Of a stretch of 64,000 bases of DNA, positions 38,159-47,679 are shown one piece after another. The first letter of the stretch is position 1, and each line of letters begins with the position of its first letter. Origin of the DNA: Pseudonocardia sp. CNS-004. GTDB taxonomy: Bacteria > Actinomycetota > Actinomycetes > Mycobacteriales > Pseudonocardiaceae. The notes beneath the pieces were generated by a model. The model had not been told where the DNA came from. It did not search any database and was given only the letters and a program-made list of their open reading frames with translations. Made by a program: the position numbers and the translations under genes. The stretch lies in assembly GCA_001942185.1 (NCBI GenBank), contig MKJV01000091.1, forward strand, positions 19,299 through 83,298, written 5' to 3'.

Positions 38159-39120
38159 ATGGCCACCGCAACATCCCCGCCGGATACCCCGGTCCGGCGG
38201 GCCGGATCGCATCGGGCGCCGCGTTCCCGACCGCGCGCCCGCCGACGTGGCGCGCTGCGGAACTGGCTGCTGTTCGCCGTTCTGGCCGGGCCGAACATCG
38301 CGTTGCTCGTCGTGTTCACCTACCGGCCGCTGCTGCAGTCGTTCTACCTCTCGACGTTGCAGTGGAACCTCGGCTCGCCCACGGCGATCCCGGTGGGCCT
38401 CGCCAACTACGCCGACTTCTTCGCCGACCCCGGCACCCCGCGGATGCTCGCCATCACCGTGGTGTTCACGCTGGCCACGGTCGGCGGGGGCATGGTGCTC
38501 GGCCTGGCGCTCGCGGTGGTGCTCAACCGGAAGCTGCGATTCCGCGGCGCGGCCCGCACGATCGTCGTGGCGCCGTACGTCCTGTCCGGGGTCGCGGTCG
38601 GACTGCTGTGGCTGTTCGTGTTCGACCCGAACTTCGGTGTGTTGTCCGCGGTGTTGCGCGTGGTCGGCTTCGGCTCGCCGGATTGGTACACCGACCCGGG
38701 GTGGGCGCTGGCGATGGTCATCATCGTCTATCTGTGGAAGAACGTCGGCTACGTGGCGCTCATCTATCTCGCCGGCCTGCAGGCGGTGCCCCGGGATCTG
38801 CTGGAGGCGGCTTCCCTGGACGGTGCCACACCGTTTCGGACGTTCGTTTCCGTGGTGCTCCCGTTGCTCGGGCCCACCACGTTCTTCCTCAGCATCACCA
38901 CGTTGCTGACGTCGTTGCAGTCCTTCGACATCATCCGCGCCATGACCGACGGCGGGCCGCTCGAGGGGACGACCACGATGATGTACTCGATCTACCTCGA
39001 GGGCTTCGCGGGCGGGCGCGCGGGCTACTCGTCGCGATCGCCACGATCCTGTTCCTGGTGCTCTTCGTGATCACCCTCCTGCAGCTGCGGTTCGTGGAGC
39101 GGAAGGTGCACTATGTGTGA
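38159..39120 (+). CDS. ugpA: ABC transporter permease, UgpA-like (frameshifted near the end)
   Basis: About 320 residues with six helices. The first is near NWLLFAVLAGPNIALLVVF, and the ABC permease EAA loop is EAASLDGATPFRTF followed by VVLPLLGPTTFF. Together with the next permease and binding protein it resembles glycerol-3-phosphate or carbohydrate importers (UgpA/MalF class). One base is missing near 39033, and the last helix (ATILFLVLFVITLLQLRF) is in the next frame. ATG 39113 of the next gene lies inside its end. Confidence 0.85.
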
Positions 39121-39943
39121 GCGGGGCCGCCGGCCCGCCGTCGGCGGCTACGCCACGATGATCATCGCAGTCGCGGTGATGGTGCTGCCGCTGGTCTGGA
39201 TGGTGCTCGCCAGCTTCAAGGACATGGACGAGCTCTACCGGCTGCCGATCCAGTGGCTCCCGGAGTCGCTCGCCCCCGCCAACTACGGCACCGCCACGCA
39301 GACGGTCCCCTTCGGGTCGTTCTTCGTCAACAGCGCGATCGCCACGGTGCTCGGCGCCGGGCTGAAGATGACGCTCGGCCTCATGACGGCCTACGCGCTC
39401 GTGTTCGTCGACATCCCGTTCCGCAGGTTCTTCTTCTACGTGGTGGTGTGCGCGCTGCTCGTGCCGCAGCAGATCGTGCTCATCCCGAACTACGCGCTGG
39501 CCGCGGAGCTCGGGTGGCTCAACACCTACCAGGGCCTGATCGTGCCGGGCCTGGCGAGCGCGTTCGGCACGTTCCTGTTCCGGCAGCACTTCCTGACCCT
39601 GCCCCGCTCGATCCTCGAGGCGGCCGAGATCGACGGAGCGGGGCACTGGCGGCGGCTGTGGCGGTTCGTCGTGCCGCTGTCGGGCCCTACGATCGCCGCG
39701 GTCGGGCTGGTCTCGATCGTCACCGAGTGGAACGACTACCTGTGGCCGCTCCTGGTGATCGACCGGCCGGAGATGATGACGCTCCCGGTCGGGCTCACCC
39801 TGTTGATGAACTTCGATGGCGTCCCGAACTGGGGCGTGATCATGGCAGGCACCGTGCTCGTCACCGTGCCCGTGCTCGCGGTCTTCTTCCTCCTCCAGCG
39901 CCGGATCGTCGCCGGGCTGGTCACCGGCGCCGTCACCGGCTGA
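39113..39943 (+). CDS. ugpE: ABC transporter permease, UgpE-like
   Basis: 276 residues with six helices. The N-terminus MIIAVAVMVLPLVWMVLASF is typical of the MalG/UgpE half; the EAA loop is EAAEIDGAGHWRRLWRF followed by VVPLSGPTI, and VTEWNDYLWPLLVI is a family hallmark. It overlaps the UgpA-like gene by 8 bases. It forms the inner-membrane channel with UgpA. No ATPase gene follows, so a shared MsiK-type ATPase encoded elsewhere is needed. Confidence 0.9.
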   Translation: MCERGRRPAVGGYATMIIAVAVMVLPLVWMVLASFKDMDELYRLPIQWLPESLAPANYGTATQTVPFGSFFVNSAIATVLGAGLKMTLGLMTAYALVFVDIPFRRFFFYVVVCALLVPQQIVLIPNYALAAELGWLNTYQGLIVPGLASAFGTFLFRQHFLTLPRSILEAAEIDGAGHWRRLWRFVVPLSGPTIAAVGLVSIVTEWNDYLWPLLVIDRPEMMTLPVGLTLLMNFDGVPNWGVIMAGTVLVTVPVLAVFFLLQRRIVAGLVTGAVTG

Positions 39944-39967
39944 ACCCCTCCCCCTGAGAGGCACGAC

Positions 39968-41317
39968 ATGGCCCCATCCGAACTGTCCCGGCGCGGGTTG
40001 CTGCGCCTGTCCGCCCTGCTGGGCGGCTCGGCCGCCCTCGCGGCGTGCGGCGGCCCGAGCATCTCCGAGTCGGGCGGCGCCGCGCAGTCCGACATCGACT
40101 GGTCCGGTGTACAGCCGGCCTCGCAGATCACCTGGTGGAGCAACCACCCCGGCACCTCGATCGAGATGGAGAAGGAGTACATCCGCCGGTTCCAGGAGCA
40201 GAACCCGGGGATCACCGTCAACCTGGTGACGGCGGGCAAGAACTACGACGAGGTGGCGCAGCGGTTCCAGGCCGCGGCCGGCACCGACAACACCCCCGAC
40301 CTGGTCGGCGCCAGCGACGTCTGGTGGTTCCGCTACATGATCAACGGTCAGATCATCCCGCTGGACGGGCTGGCGCAGCACCTGCAGATCGACATCGCCG
40401 ACTACAACCCCATCTTCTACGAGGACTACGCGTTCGACGGCCGGCACTGGGCGCTGCCGTACGCGCGCTCCACCCCGCTCTTCTACTACAACCGCGGCGT
40501 CTGGCAGCAGGCCGGCCTGCCCGACCGCGCCCCGGAGACGTGGGACGAGTTCGAGCGGTGGGCGCCCGCGCTCGCCCAGGTCGTCGGCGGGTCGCCGCTG
40601 GGCCTCGGGACGGGCACGTCGTGGGCGGCGTGGTGGTTCTGCAACTTCATGTGGGGCCGGGGCGGGGCCTACTCCCAGGAGTGGACCCTCACCCTCGACG
40701 GGCAGGAGACCCTGGACGCGGGCGAGTACGTCCGCGCGCTGGTCCACGACAAGCAGTTCGCGGCGCCGAGCCAGGGCGGCGACGACGGGTACGTCGCCGA
40801 CTTCTCGGCCGGCGTCACCGCGTGCACGATGGCCTCCACGGGCTCGCTGCGCGGCATCCTGGAGCAGGCGCAGTTCGAGGTCGGCACCGGGTTCCTGCCG
40901 AAGGGCCCGGCCGGGCCCGGCTGCCCGACCGGTGGCACCGGCGTGGCGATCGCCTCGTCGAAGACGCCGGAGCAGCAGCTCGCGGCCGGCATGTTCCTGA
41001 AGTTCCTGACCGAGCCCGAGCAGACGGCGCACTTCTCGGCGGGCACCGGCTACATGCCGGTCCGCACCTCGGCGGTCGACAGCCCGGACATGCAGGCCGT
41101 GTTCGCCGAGACGCCGCAGGCCCGCACCGCGGTCGACCAGCTCGCCACCACGCGGGTGCAGGACTGGGTCCGCACGTTCGTCCCGTCCGGCGACCAGTAC
41201 CTCACCACGGCCATCCAGAAGATCGTTCTGCAGAACGAGGGCGCCGCCTCCGCGTTCGCCGCCGCTGCCACGGAGATCACGACCTCGTACGAGCAGAACG
41301 TTGCCCGCTACATCTAG
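39968..41317 (+). CDS. ugpB: ABC transporter substrate-binding lipoprotein, UgpB-like
   Basis: 449 residues. SRRGLLRLSALLGGSAALAAC combines a Tat-like twin arginine with a lipobox, so it is exported and lipid-anchored. The family 1 solute-binding fold shows in ITWWSNHPGTSIEMEKEYI, FQAAAGTDNTPDLVG, YARSTPLFYYNR, and FLKFLTEPEQTAHFSAGTGYMPVR; the last block is close to UgpB. A glycerophosphodiester or glycerol-3-phosphate ligand is likely because a phosphodiesterase gene overlaps its 3' end. The frame is intact. Confidence 0.9.
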   Translation: MAPSELSRRGLLRLSALLGGSAALAACGGPSISESGGAAQSDIDWSGVQPASQITWWSNHPGTSIEMEKEYIRRFQEQNPGITVNLVTAGKNYDEVAQRFQAAAGTDNTPDLVGASDVWWFRYMINGQIIPLDGLAQHLQIDIADYNPIFYEDYAFDGRHWALPYARSTPLFYYNRGVWQQAGLPDRAPETWDEFERWAPALAQVVGGSPLGLGTGTSWAAWWFCNFMWGRGGAYSQEWTLTLDGQETLDAGEYVRALVHDKQFAAPSQGGDDGYVADFSAGVTACTMASTGSLRGILEQAQFEVGTGFLPKGPAGPGCPTGGTGVAIASSKTPEQQLAAGMFLKFLTEPEQTAHFSAGTGYMPVRTSAVDSPDMQAVFAETPQARTAVDQLATTRVQDWVRTFVPSGDQYLTTAIQKIVLQNEGAASAFAAAATEITTSYEQNVARYI

Positions 41318-42120
41318 GGCGAGCGACCGGCTCCCCGAGTTCCTGCGCCCCGAGCCGGGCCGCATCCGCACCATCGCGCACCGCGGCGACTCGTCGTCCG
41401 CGCCGGAGAACACGATCGCCGCCTTCGACGCCGCGGTCGCGCGGGCAGCGACCTCATCGAGATCGACCTGCGGATCGCCGCCGACGGGGTGGTGGTCGTC
41501 ATGCACGACGGGTCGGCGCTGCGCACCGCGGGGATCGCCGCGGACGTGGCGCTGACCGGCTCGGACGTGCTGCGGGCCGCCGATGCGGGCAGCTGGTTCG
41601 GGCCGGAGTTCGCCGACGCCCGCGTGCCGACGTTCGACGAGGTCGCCGAGTGGGGTGCCGCACACCCGGACGTCGGCTGGCTCGTGGAGTTCAAGGGCCC
41701 GTGGTCGGCGGCGCAGATGGCCGGTCCGGCCGCCACGGTGCGCCGGCACGGTCTCGCCGGCCGCACGATCCTGCAGGGCTTCGAGGTGGAGACGGTGGCG
41801 GCGGCCCGCGACGCCGCCCCCGACCTGGCGCGGGCCCTGCTCGTCGTCGGCCGCGCGGACCTGGACGGCCTGACGGGGCGGCTGGAGGAGCTCGAGGTCG
41901 CGGGCTGCAACCCGATCGGCAGCCTGCCCATCGAGGTGCCCGGGCTGGCCGGCAGGCTGCGGGAGGCCGGCTACAGCGTCTTCCCGTGGACGCTGGACGA
42001 GCCCGACGAGTGGGGTGCCGCGGGCGGCGCAGGGGTGGACGGGGTGATCACCAACCGCCCCGCCGCGTTCCGCACCTGGCACGACCGCCGTTGGAACCTT
42101 CGGGCGAGCTGGCGTCGTAG
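41301..42120 (+). CDS. ugpQ: Glycerophosphodiester phosphodiesterase (two frameshifts)
   Basis: About 273 residues. The GDPD motifs are IAHRGDSSSAPENTI, EIDLRIAADGVVVVMHDGSA and VEFKGPWSA; the end has YSVFPWTLDEPDEWGAAG and GVDGVITNRPA. It hydrolyses glycerophosphodiesters to glycerol-3-phosphate and an alcohol. One base is missing near 41450 and probably another near 42092; with the second restored the gene ends at the TAG 42118-42120, otherwise it would run into the next gene. TTG 41301 is the only near start, 17 bases inside the binding protein gene. Confidence 0.85.
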
Positions 42121-42138
42121 CCGAGTAGGACTACGGAT

Positions 42139-43155
42139 GTGCGCGACTCGATCTCCGATGATGATCGACGCGTGTCGAAGGTCCTGCTCCGCGCGCTCGC
42201 CGCGCTGGTCGGCGTCGCGGCGGTGGCCGCCGGTTCGGTGGTGGCCGCCGACGCATGGCGCGGCGCAGGCGTGCACCCCGAACCGTGCGGGCTGCTCGCC
42301 GCGCCGCACGGCGAGCTGCTCGACGACTCCGACCTCCTCGCCCGGGCGTGGGCGGCGCTGACCGACCCGGAGGCCGAGACCCTCGGTGATCTCGACGGGT
42401 CGGCGTTCGTCCTGGAGCGCTCGTGCGTGCTGTACGCCGGCCGCTTCGGCGGGGCCGGCGACCTGCACGTCGTCGTCGCCGAGACCACGGTGGCCGGCTA
42501 CCGCAGCCACGTCCGGCTCGGGGAGCTGCAGGTGCGGGCGCGCGGTGCCACCCTGCGCGCGACGACCTCATGGCCGGCGCTGCTCGGCGCTGAGCTGAAA
42601 CGGGGCGCCGTGCTCCCGATGTCCGGCTACTACCTGGCGACCGGCGAGGACGTCGTCGGGGTCCGCGTGCGCACCGCCCGCGACGGGTTCGCCACCGCCG
42701 CCCCTGCGGGCGATCTGGGGAGCGGCGTGTTCAACCTCCGCGCCGTCGCGGACTACACGCTCGCGCCCGCGGAGCAGGGCGAGCACGTCGCCGCCCTGAT
42801 CGAGATCGAGCGGATCGGGGGACTGGCGCCGCTCGCGGCCGTCGTGCCGGTGCTGCCCCCGCTCATGATCGGCCGGCCGCTGCGGCCGGTGATCGCGGTG
42901 GAGCTCGGCGACGGTGACGGCGAGGCCGTTGACCTGGGCCCCGTCCTGCCGGCGTTCCCGCTGCTCACCACGGACCCGCGGTTTCTCCGTGGGATCGACC
43001 GGTCCGTGCTCCCGACGGCGGTGGAGGTCCACCCGGCGCCGATCCCGGGCGGGCTGCGGGTGGAGATCGCGCTCCGGCACCTGTCGGCGCTGGAGAACTC
43101 GCCGTTCGGCTACGTCGTCCAGGGCGGCATCGCCCGGAAGGAAGATCGCGAATGA
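42139..43155 (+). CDS. Secreted or membrane-anchored protein of unknown function
   Basis: 338 residues from GTG 42139 (GTG 42172 is an alternative). A hydrophobic segment near the start (LLRALAALVGVAAVAAGSVV) acts as signal or anchor. The rest is mixed alpha/beta with no recognised domain; one cysteine pair may exist in the first half (EPCGLLAAPHG and LERSCVLYAG). It overlaps the next lipoprotein gene by ATGA, so the two are co-translated. I do not recognise the family. It could be an unrelated pair downstream of the phosphodiesterase operon. Confidence 0.6.
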   Translation: MRDSISDDDRRVSKVLLRALAALVGVAAVAAGSVVAADAWRGAGVHPEPCGLLAAPHGELLDDSDLLARAWAALTDPEAETLGDLDGSAFVLERSCVLYAGRFGGAGDLHVVVAETTVAGYRSHVRLGELQVRARGATLRATTSWPALLGAELKRGAVLPMSGYYLATGEDVVGVRVRTARDGFATAAPAGDLGSGVFNLRAVADYTLAPAEQGEHVAALIEIERIGGLAPLAAVVPVLPPLMIGRPLRPVIAVELGDGDGEAVDLGPVLPAFPLLTTDPRFLRGIDRSVLPTAVEVHPAPIPGGLRVEIALRHLSALENSPFGYVVQGGIARKEDRE

Positions 43156-43900
43156 GATCGCACCCGATGCTCGGCGCCCTGCTCGCGCTGCTGCTGGGCG
43201 CCTGCGCGCAGGCGCCGGCCGCCGACGGCGCCGGGCTGGACGCCGCCCTGTCGCGGGTAGACGGGCCGTTCCCGGGCTACCTGGAGTTCGTCGACCAGGG
43301 CGCGGCCGCGGACTGGCGTCTCGGTGGGCTCGACGCCGAACGGCAGTCCCTCTCCGACGTGCTGGGCATCGACCTGGCCGCCGCCGACGCCGTCCTGGTG
43401 GCGGGTCAGCCGCCGCACAAGGTGACGCTCGTCCTCGGTGGGCAGGACGAGGACGGCATCCGCACCCGGGCCGAGAGCGGAGGGTGGGCGAGCGCCGACG
43501 GCGCCCTGCGCCGCGAGCTCGACCTGCGCGAGCCCCTCACCCTGCCGCGGGCACCGTCCGCCCGCTCGGCGCCGACGTCGCCATCGGCGGCCCGACCGCG
43601 CCCGTCGGGCTCGTGGACGGACCCGGCGGCGATGTCGCCGACGAGCCCGAGGTGCGATCGATGACCGCGACCGGCATCGTCTGCGCGACCACCACGACGG
43701 CGGACGCGGTCACGGAGGCGGTCACCACCGGCGAGTCCCAGGTCGCGGACCGGCCGTGGTCGGAACTGCTGCGCGACACACAGGTCGACGAGCTGCCGGA
43801 CGGTGTCGTGCGGCTGGTGGCGCGCAGCGCCCCGGACGTGCCGCCCTCCCTGCTGGTGTCCGCACGGCAGAGCCGCGACCTGCCCGGCGTGGCCGGCTGA
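43152..43900 (+). CDS. Lipoprotein of unknown function (frameshifted)
   Basis: About 249 residues. MLGALLALLLGAC is a lipoprotein signal with its lipobox cysteine. The mature part includes YLEFVDQGAAADWRLGGLD, SDVLGIDLAAADAVLVAGQP and RPLGADVAIGGPTAPV; no known domain. One base is missing near 43555. ATG 43152 overlaps the previous stop as ATGA, so both products probably act together outside the membrane. Function unknown. Confidence 0.6.
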
Positions 43901-43927
43901 GCACGACAGCTCGGAGGTCGCTCGCGG

Positions 43928-44154
43928 TCAGTCCGCGGTGTCCCAGCCCTTCAGGTAGGACAGGGCGAAGCCGAGCAGCCCCGCGACGCCGGCGAGCGCG
44001 AACGTCGGCAGCCCGACCCAGTCGACGGCGCCGACCACGAGCGGGCCTGCGCCGGTGACGAGCCCGGCCAGCTGCAGCAGGACCAGGATGCGCCGCCGAG
44101 GAGGAACAGTGCGAGGCAGACGCGGAACGCGCCGTCCAGGACGTGGGTGAGCAT
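43928..44154 (-). CDS. Small membrane protein next to a TRAP permease (frameshifted)
   Basis: About 75 residues with two or three hydrophobic segments: FRVCLALFLLGG, VLLQLAGLVTGAGPLVVGAV and LPTFALAGVAGLLGFALSYL, ending KGWDTAD. One base is missing near 44097. ATG 44154 has GGAGAAT upstream. It lies 43 bases after the large permease gene on the same strand. It might be a reduced partner of the permease, replacing the DctQ subunit, but it is shorter than any DctQ I know. Unrecognised family. Confidence 0.5.
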
Positions 44155-44197
44155 CGGATTCTCCAAGTCGTCCGTGGGTCGTGCGTGGGTCGTCGGG

Positions 44198-45547
44198 TCA
44201 GACCGGGAGCAGCCCGGCGGCCACCAGCGAGCCGACCACCAGGATCGGTAGGACGTACCAGACGACGAGCGGCACGAACGTGCGCGCGGGGTTGACGTCG
44301 GCGATCCCGCTGGCGATGTAGATGGGGGCGGCACCGGGCGGCGAGGCGCCCTCCGTCGAGGCGAAGATCAGGATCGCCACCGCGGCGGGGATCGGCGACA
44401 CGCCGGCCGACATCAGCGTGGTGAACGCGACCGGTCCGATGGCCGCGATCGTGGCGGTGGCCGTCAGGGGTGCGGCGACCCCGACGACGAGCAACCCGAC
44501 CAGCAGCGCGACCAGGAACGGGGGCGCGTCGAGATCCGCGAGCAGTGCCGTGAGCTGATCGGCCAGGCCCAGCTCCGTCAGCGACTCGGCCGCGGCGAAG
44601 GCGAAGAACAGCGTCGCGCCGATCACCGCGTAGCGGGGCCCGACCTCGCCGAGCAGCCGCCACCAGCCGGCGCCGCTGCGTGGCAGCGCCTTGCGGCCGA
44701 GGGCGAGCCCGATCGCGGTGACGAGCACCGGGATCCAGGTGATGAGGGAGATCTCGTCGGCCGGGTCCTCGCCGATCCACGACACCACGGCGTCACCCGT
44801 GGCGCCGGAGGTCAGCAGCACCGGCACGGCGATCCCGACGAACACGAGCAGACTCGACCAGCCCGCCGCGAACGTGCGGCGGAACGGGTCGACGTGCGCC
44901 GCGTCCATCGCCCCGATGCCGTCCCGGCGGACGAAGTAGAACATCAGCAGCAGCCGGTACACGAGCGTCCACGCTCCGCCGGCGAACAGAGCGACGAACA
45001 GCTCGTCGGCGGTGACGAAGCTGCCGACGGCGGCCGAGCCGGTGAGGATGAACAGCGACGAGCTCGGTGGGATCGCGATGCCGAGGCCCGCGTTGCCCGC
45101 GACGACGGTGGCCGACAGCTTCGGGCTGAAGTTCGACTTCGTCATCCACGGGATGGTCACCGACCCCACCGCGGCGGCGTTGCCCGAACCCGAACCCGAC
45201 ACCGCCCCGAACAGCGCCGACGCGATCGTCGCGACGTAGCCCGCGCCGCCCCTGCGCTTGCCGAGCAACGAGTTGAGCATCCCGATGAGCTGGTCGACGA
45301 CCCCGGTCCTGCTCAGCACGAAGCCCATGAACACGAAGGTCAGCGCGGCGAACACGATCTCCTCGGTGGCGGCGGCGACGATCCCGCTCCACGCGATGTC
45401 GAGGAACGAGCCGCCGCCGAACAGGGCCACGACGACGAACCCGATGACCATGGCTTCGCCGATGTTGCGCTTGAACACCCCGTTCCACGCGATGATGACC
45501 GCGATGTAGGCGATCAGTGCCCAGATGCCGAGCATGTGCGAATCCAC
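44198..45547 (-). CDS. TRAP-type large permease (DctM family)
   Basis: 449 residues with about eleven or twelve hydrophobic segments. DctM features are FGAVSGSGSGNAAAVGSVTI, followed by AGNAGLGIAIPPSSSLFIL and ASPPGAAPIYIASGIADV. No binding protein or normal DctQ gene is next to it, which is unusual for a TRAP importer. GTG 45547 is the farthest start; ATG 45535 is an alternative. It is 67 bases after the CitE gene on the same strand and likely in its operon, so it should import the acid degraded by this module. Confidence 0.8.
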   Translation of the reverse strand: MDSHMLGIWALIAYIAVIIAWNGVFKRNIGEAMVIGFVVVALFGGGSFLDIAWSGIVAAATEEIVFAALTFVFMGFVLSRTGVVDQLIGMLNSLLGKRRGGAGYVATIASALFGAVSGSGSGNAAAVGSVTIPWMTKSNFSPKLSATVVAGNAGLGIAIPPSSSLFILTGSAAVGSFVTADELFVALFAGGAWTLVYRLLLMFYFVRRDGIGAMDAAHVDPFRRTFAAGWSSLLVFVGIAVPVLLTSGATGDAVVSWIGEDPADEISLITWIPVLVTAIGLALGRKALPRSGAGWWRLLGEVGPRYAVIGATLFFAFAAAESLTELGLADQLTALLADLDAPPFLVALLVGLLVVGVAAPLTATATIAAIGPVAFTTLMSAGVSPIPAAVAILIFASTEGASPPGAAPIYIASGIADVNPARTFVPLVVWYVLPILVVGSLVAAGLLPV

Positions 45548-45614
45548 TTCGTTGTAGGAGCAGAGGGGTTGGGGCAGGGGAGCAGACGTCGAACTACGCG
45601 TGCGGGCGCGGCGC

Positions 45615-46487
45615 TCAGGCGAGGAGCTCCGCGAGCCGGACGGTGCGCCGGGCCGTCTCGACGATGGGGGCGTCGACGAACCGCCCGTCGGGCAGCGCGA
45701 TGGCGCCGGTGCCGTCGGCCTCGGCGTCGGCCGCCGCGGCGAGCACCTCGCGGGCGCGACGGACCTCGGTGTCGTCCGGCGCGAACGCGTTCACGATCAC
45801 CGCCAGCTGCCGGGGGTGCAACGCGGTCCGGCCGAACATGCCGAGCCCGCGTCCCCGCGCGCAGGACGCGGCGAGGCCGCCGGGGTCGGCGAGGTCGGTG
45901 TAGACGGCCATCATCGGGGCGGGCAGCCCGGCGGCCGCCGCGGCCACGACGACACGGCTGCGGATCCACGTGTAGGCGTCCTCGCCGCGCAGTCCGAGCT
46001 CGGCGGCGAGGTCGGCCTCACCGAGCGCGAGGGTGGCGACCGCGGGGTGCGCCGCGATCCCGGCCGCGTGCTCGACGCCGGAGGCGGACTCCAGCAGGCA
46101 GTGCACCGGCGGCGGGGCCGGCGTGCCGAGGAGCTCCAGTGCGAGGTCGACGTCGGCGGGCGAGGTGACCTTCGGCAGGCGGACCCCGACGCGGCCCTCG
46201 CGGACGGCGGGATGCGTGCCGAGCGCGGCCAGGTCGCGCGGTCCGAACGCGCCGCGCGGGTGGTTCACGCGCACCTGGACGGCGGGCCGCGCCGGCAGGT
46301 CGTCCAGGAACGCGAGCGCGTTGTCCCGCGCGCGATCCTTCTGCCCGGCGACCACGGCGTCCTCGAGGTCGACGATCACGGCGTGCGCGCCGCCGCTGAG
46401 CGCCTTCGGCAGCAGCTCGGGCCGGCTTGCGGGCGCGTACAGGGCGGTGACGATCACGGGCGCCGTGTCCTGGTGCTGCTCGCCCAT
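45615..46487 (-). CDS. CitE/HpcH-type lyase, second copy
   Basis: 290 residues of the CitE-like family. Signature parts are LYAPASRPELLPKALSGGAH, VIVDLEDAVVAGQKDRARD, VQVRVNHPRGAFG, GVRLPKVTSPADV, the metal-binding LLESASGVEHA and LALGEADLAAELG, and FGRTALHPRQLAVI. ATG 46487 overlaps the CoA-transferase stop as TGATG. Relative to the lyase at 36241 the N-terminus has PASRPELL where that has PGDRPDRI, so they are diverged paralogues. Expected cleavage of a hydroxyacyl-CoA; substrate unknown. Confidence 0.88.
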   Translation of the reverse strand: MGEQHQDTAPVIVTALYAPASRPELLPKALSGGAHAVIVDLEDAVVAGQKDRARDNALAFLDDLPARPAVQVRVNHPRGAFGPRDLAALGTHPAVREGRVGVRLPKVTSPADVDLALELLGTPAPPPVHCLLESASGVEHAAGIAAHPAVATLALGEADLAAELGLRGEDAYTWIRSRVVVAAAAAGLPAPMMAVYTDLADPGGLAASCARGRGLGMFGRTALHPRQLAVIVNAFAPDDTEVRRAREVLAAAADAEADGTGAIALPDGRFVDAPIVETARRTVRLAELLA

Positions 46488-47674
46488 CAGGCGATCACCC
46501 CGCGGTCCCGCAGGGTCGCGATCCGATCCGCGTCGAGCCCGGCCTCGGCGAGCACGTCGTCGGTGTGCGAGCCGAGGGGCGGCCCGGCCCAGCGGATCTC
46601 GCCCGGTGTGTCGGACATGCGGAACAGCACGTTCTGCATGGCGACGGTGCCGAGCTCGGGATCGGGGAGCTCGTGCACGGTGCCGAGCGCCCGGTACTGC
46701 GGATCGGTGACGACGTCGGACACGTCGTAGATCGGCGCGATGGCGGCCTGCGCCTCGCTGAAGGCCGCGATCACGTCGTCGGCGTCGCGCTCCGCGATCC
46801 ACCCGCCGACGGCGGCGTCCAGCTCGTCGGCGTGTTCGGCGCGCGCCCGGCCCGAGGTGAACCACGGCTCGTCGACCAGCTCCGGCCTGCCGACCAACCG
46901 CACGACCCGCTCGGCGATCGACTGCGCGCTCGTGGACACGGCGAGCCAACGGCCGTCCCGCGTGCGGTAGACGTTGCGGGGCGAGTTGTTGGTCGAACGG
47001 TTGCCCGTGCGCGGCGGGACCGTCCCGAGCGCCTTGTAGGCGGTGATCTGCGGGCCGAGGACGGTGAGGATCGGTTCGATGATCGCGAGGTCCAGCACCT
47101 GGCCGGTGCCGGTGCGTTCGCGAGCCCGGAGCGCGACCATGATCGCGTAGGCGCCCGCGAACGCGGCGATGCCGTCGGCGAGGGCGAGCGGTGGCAGGGT
47201 CGGTGGGCCCTCGGGCTCCCCGGTCATCGCGGCGAACCCGCTCATCGCCTCGGCCAGCGTGCCGAACCCGGGCTCGCCGGACATGGGGCCGAACTGGCCG
47301 AAGCCCGTCACGCGGGCGATCACGAGTCGCGGGTTGAGCTCCAGCAGCGACTCGGGGGAGAGGTTCCAGCGTTCGAGCGTGCCGGGGCGGAAGTTCTCGA
47401 TGAGCACGTCGGCATCGGCCAGCAGTGCGCGCAGCACCTCCTGGCCGTCCGGGGTGGACAGGTTGACGGCGGCGCCGCGCTTGTTGCGCGAGAGGACCTT
47501 CCACCACAGCCCGATCCCGTCCTTGGCCTGACCGTGGCCACGCGCCGGATCCCCCTTCTCCGGGTGCTCGACCTTGATCACGTCGGCGCCGAAGTCGGCC
47601 AGCAGCATCGCGGCGGTCGGACCGGCGAACAGCGTCGCGGCATCGATGACCTTGAGCCCGGTAAGTGCCTGCAC
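46487..47674 (-). CDS. CaiB/BaiF (class III) CoA-transferase, second copy
   Basis: 395 residues with an intact frame. Family parts are LKVIDAATLFAGPTAAMLLA, DVIKVEHPEKGDPARGHG, LSRNKRGAAVNLSTPDGQ, LIENFRPGTLERWNLSPE and RVTGFGQFGP, with the active aspartate of the family expected in the GLWWKVL-to-FGTLAEAMSGF span. GTG 47674 is used. It faces the GntR-type regulator gene across 122 bases with a near-palindrome. It should activate the acid cleaved by the adjacent lyase. Confidence 0.88.
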   Translation of the reverse strand: MQALTGLKVIDAATLFAGPTAAMLLADFGADVIKVEHPEKGDPARGHGQAKDGIGLWWKVLSRNKRGAAVNLSTPDGQEVLRALLADADVLIENFRPGTLERWNLSPESLLELNPRLVIARVTGFGQFGPMSGEPGFGTLAEAMSGFAAMTGEPEGPPTLPPLALADGIAAFAGAYAIMVALRARERTGTGQVLDLAIIEPILTVLGPQITAYKALGTVPPRTGNRSTNNSPRNVYRTRDGRWLAVSTSAQSIAERVVRLVGRPELVDEPWFTSGRARAEHADELDAAVGGWIAERDADDVIAAFSEAQAAIAPIYDVSDVVTDPQYRALGTVHELPDPELGTVAMQNVLFRMSDTPGEIRWAGPPLGSHTDDVLAEAGLDADRIATLRDRGVIA

Positions 47675-47679
47675 AGCGG

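Noticed and set aside
35507..38212. Minus-strand open frame of about 900 codons spanning the IclR gene
   Set aside because: Only its last third matches a protein (the CoA-transferase). The upstream part is antisense to the intact IclR gene and has no family character.
39071..42082. Open frame of about 1000 codons on the minus strand
   Set aside because: It is antisense to two permeases, a binding protein and a phosphodiesterase that have clear family motifs; it is rich in Arg, Pro, Gly and His, as GC-rich antisense frames are.
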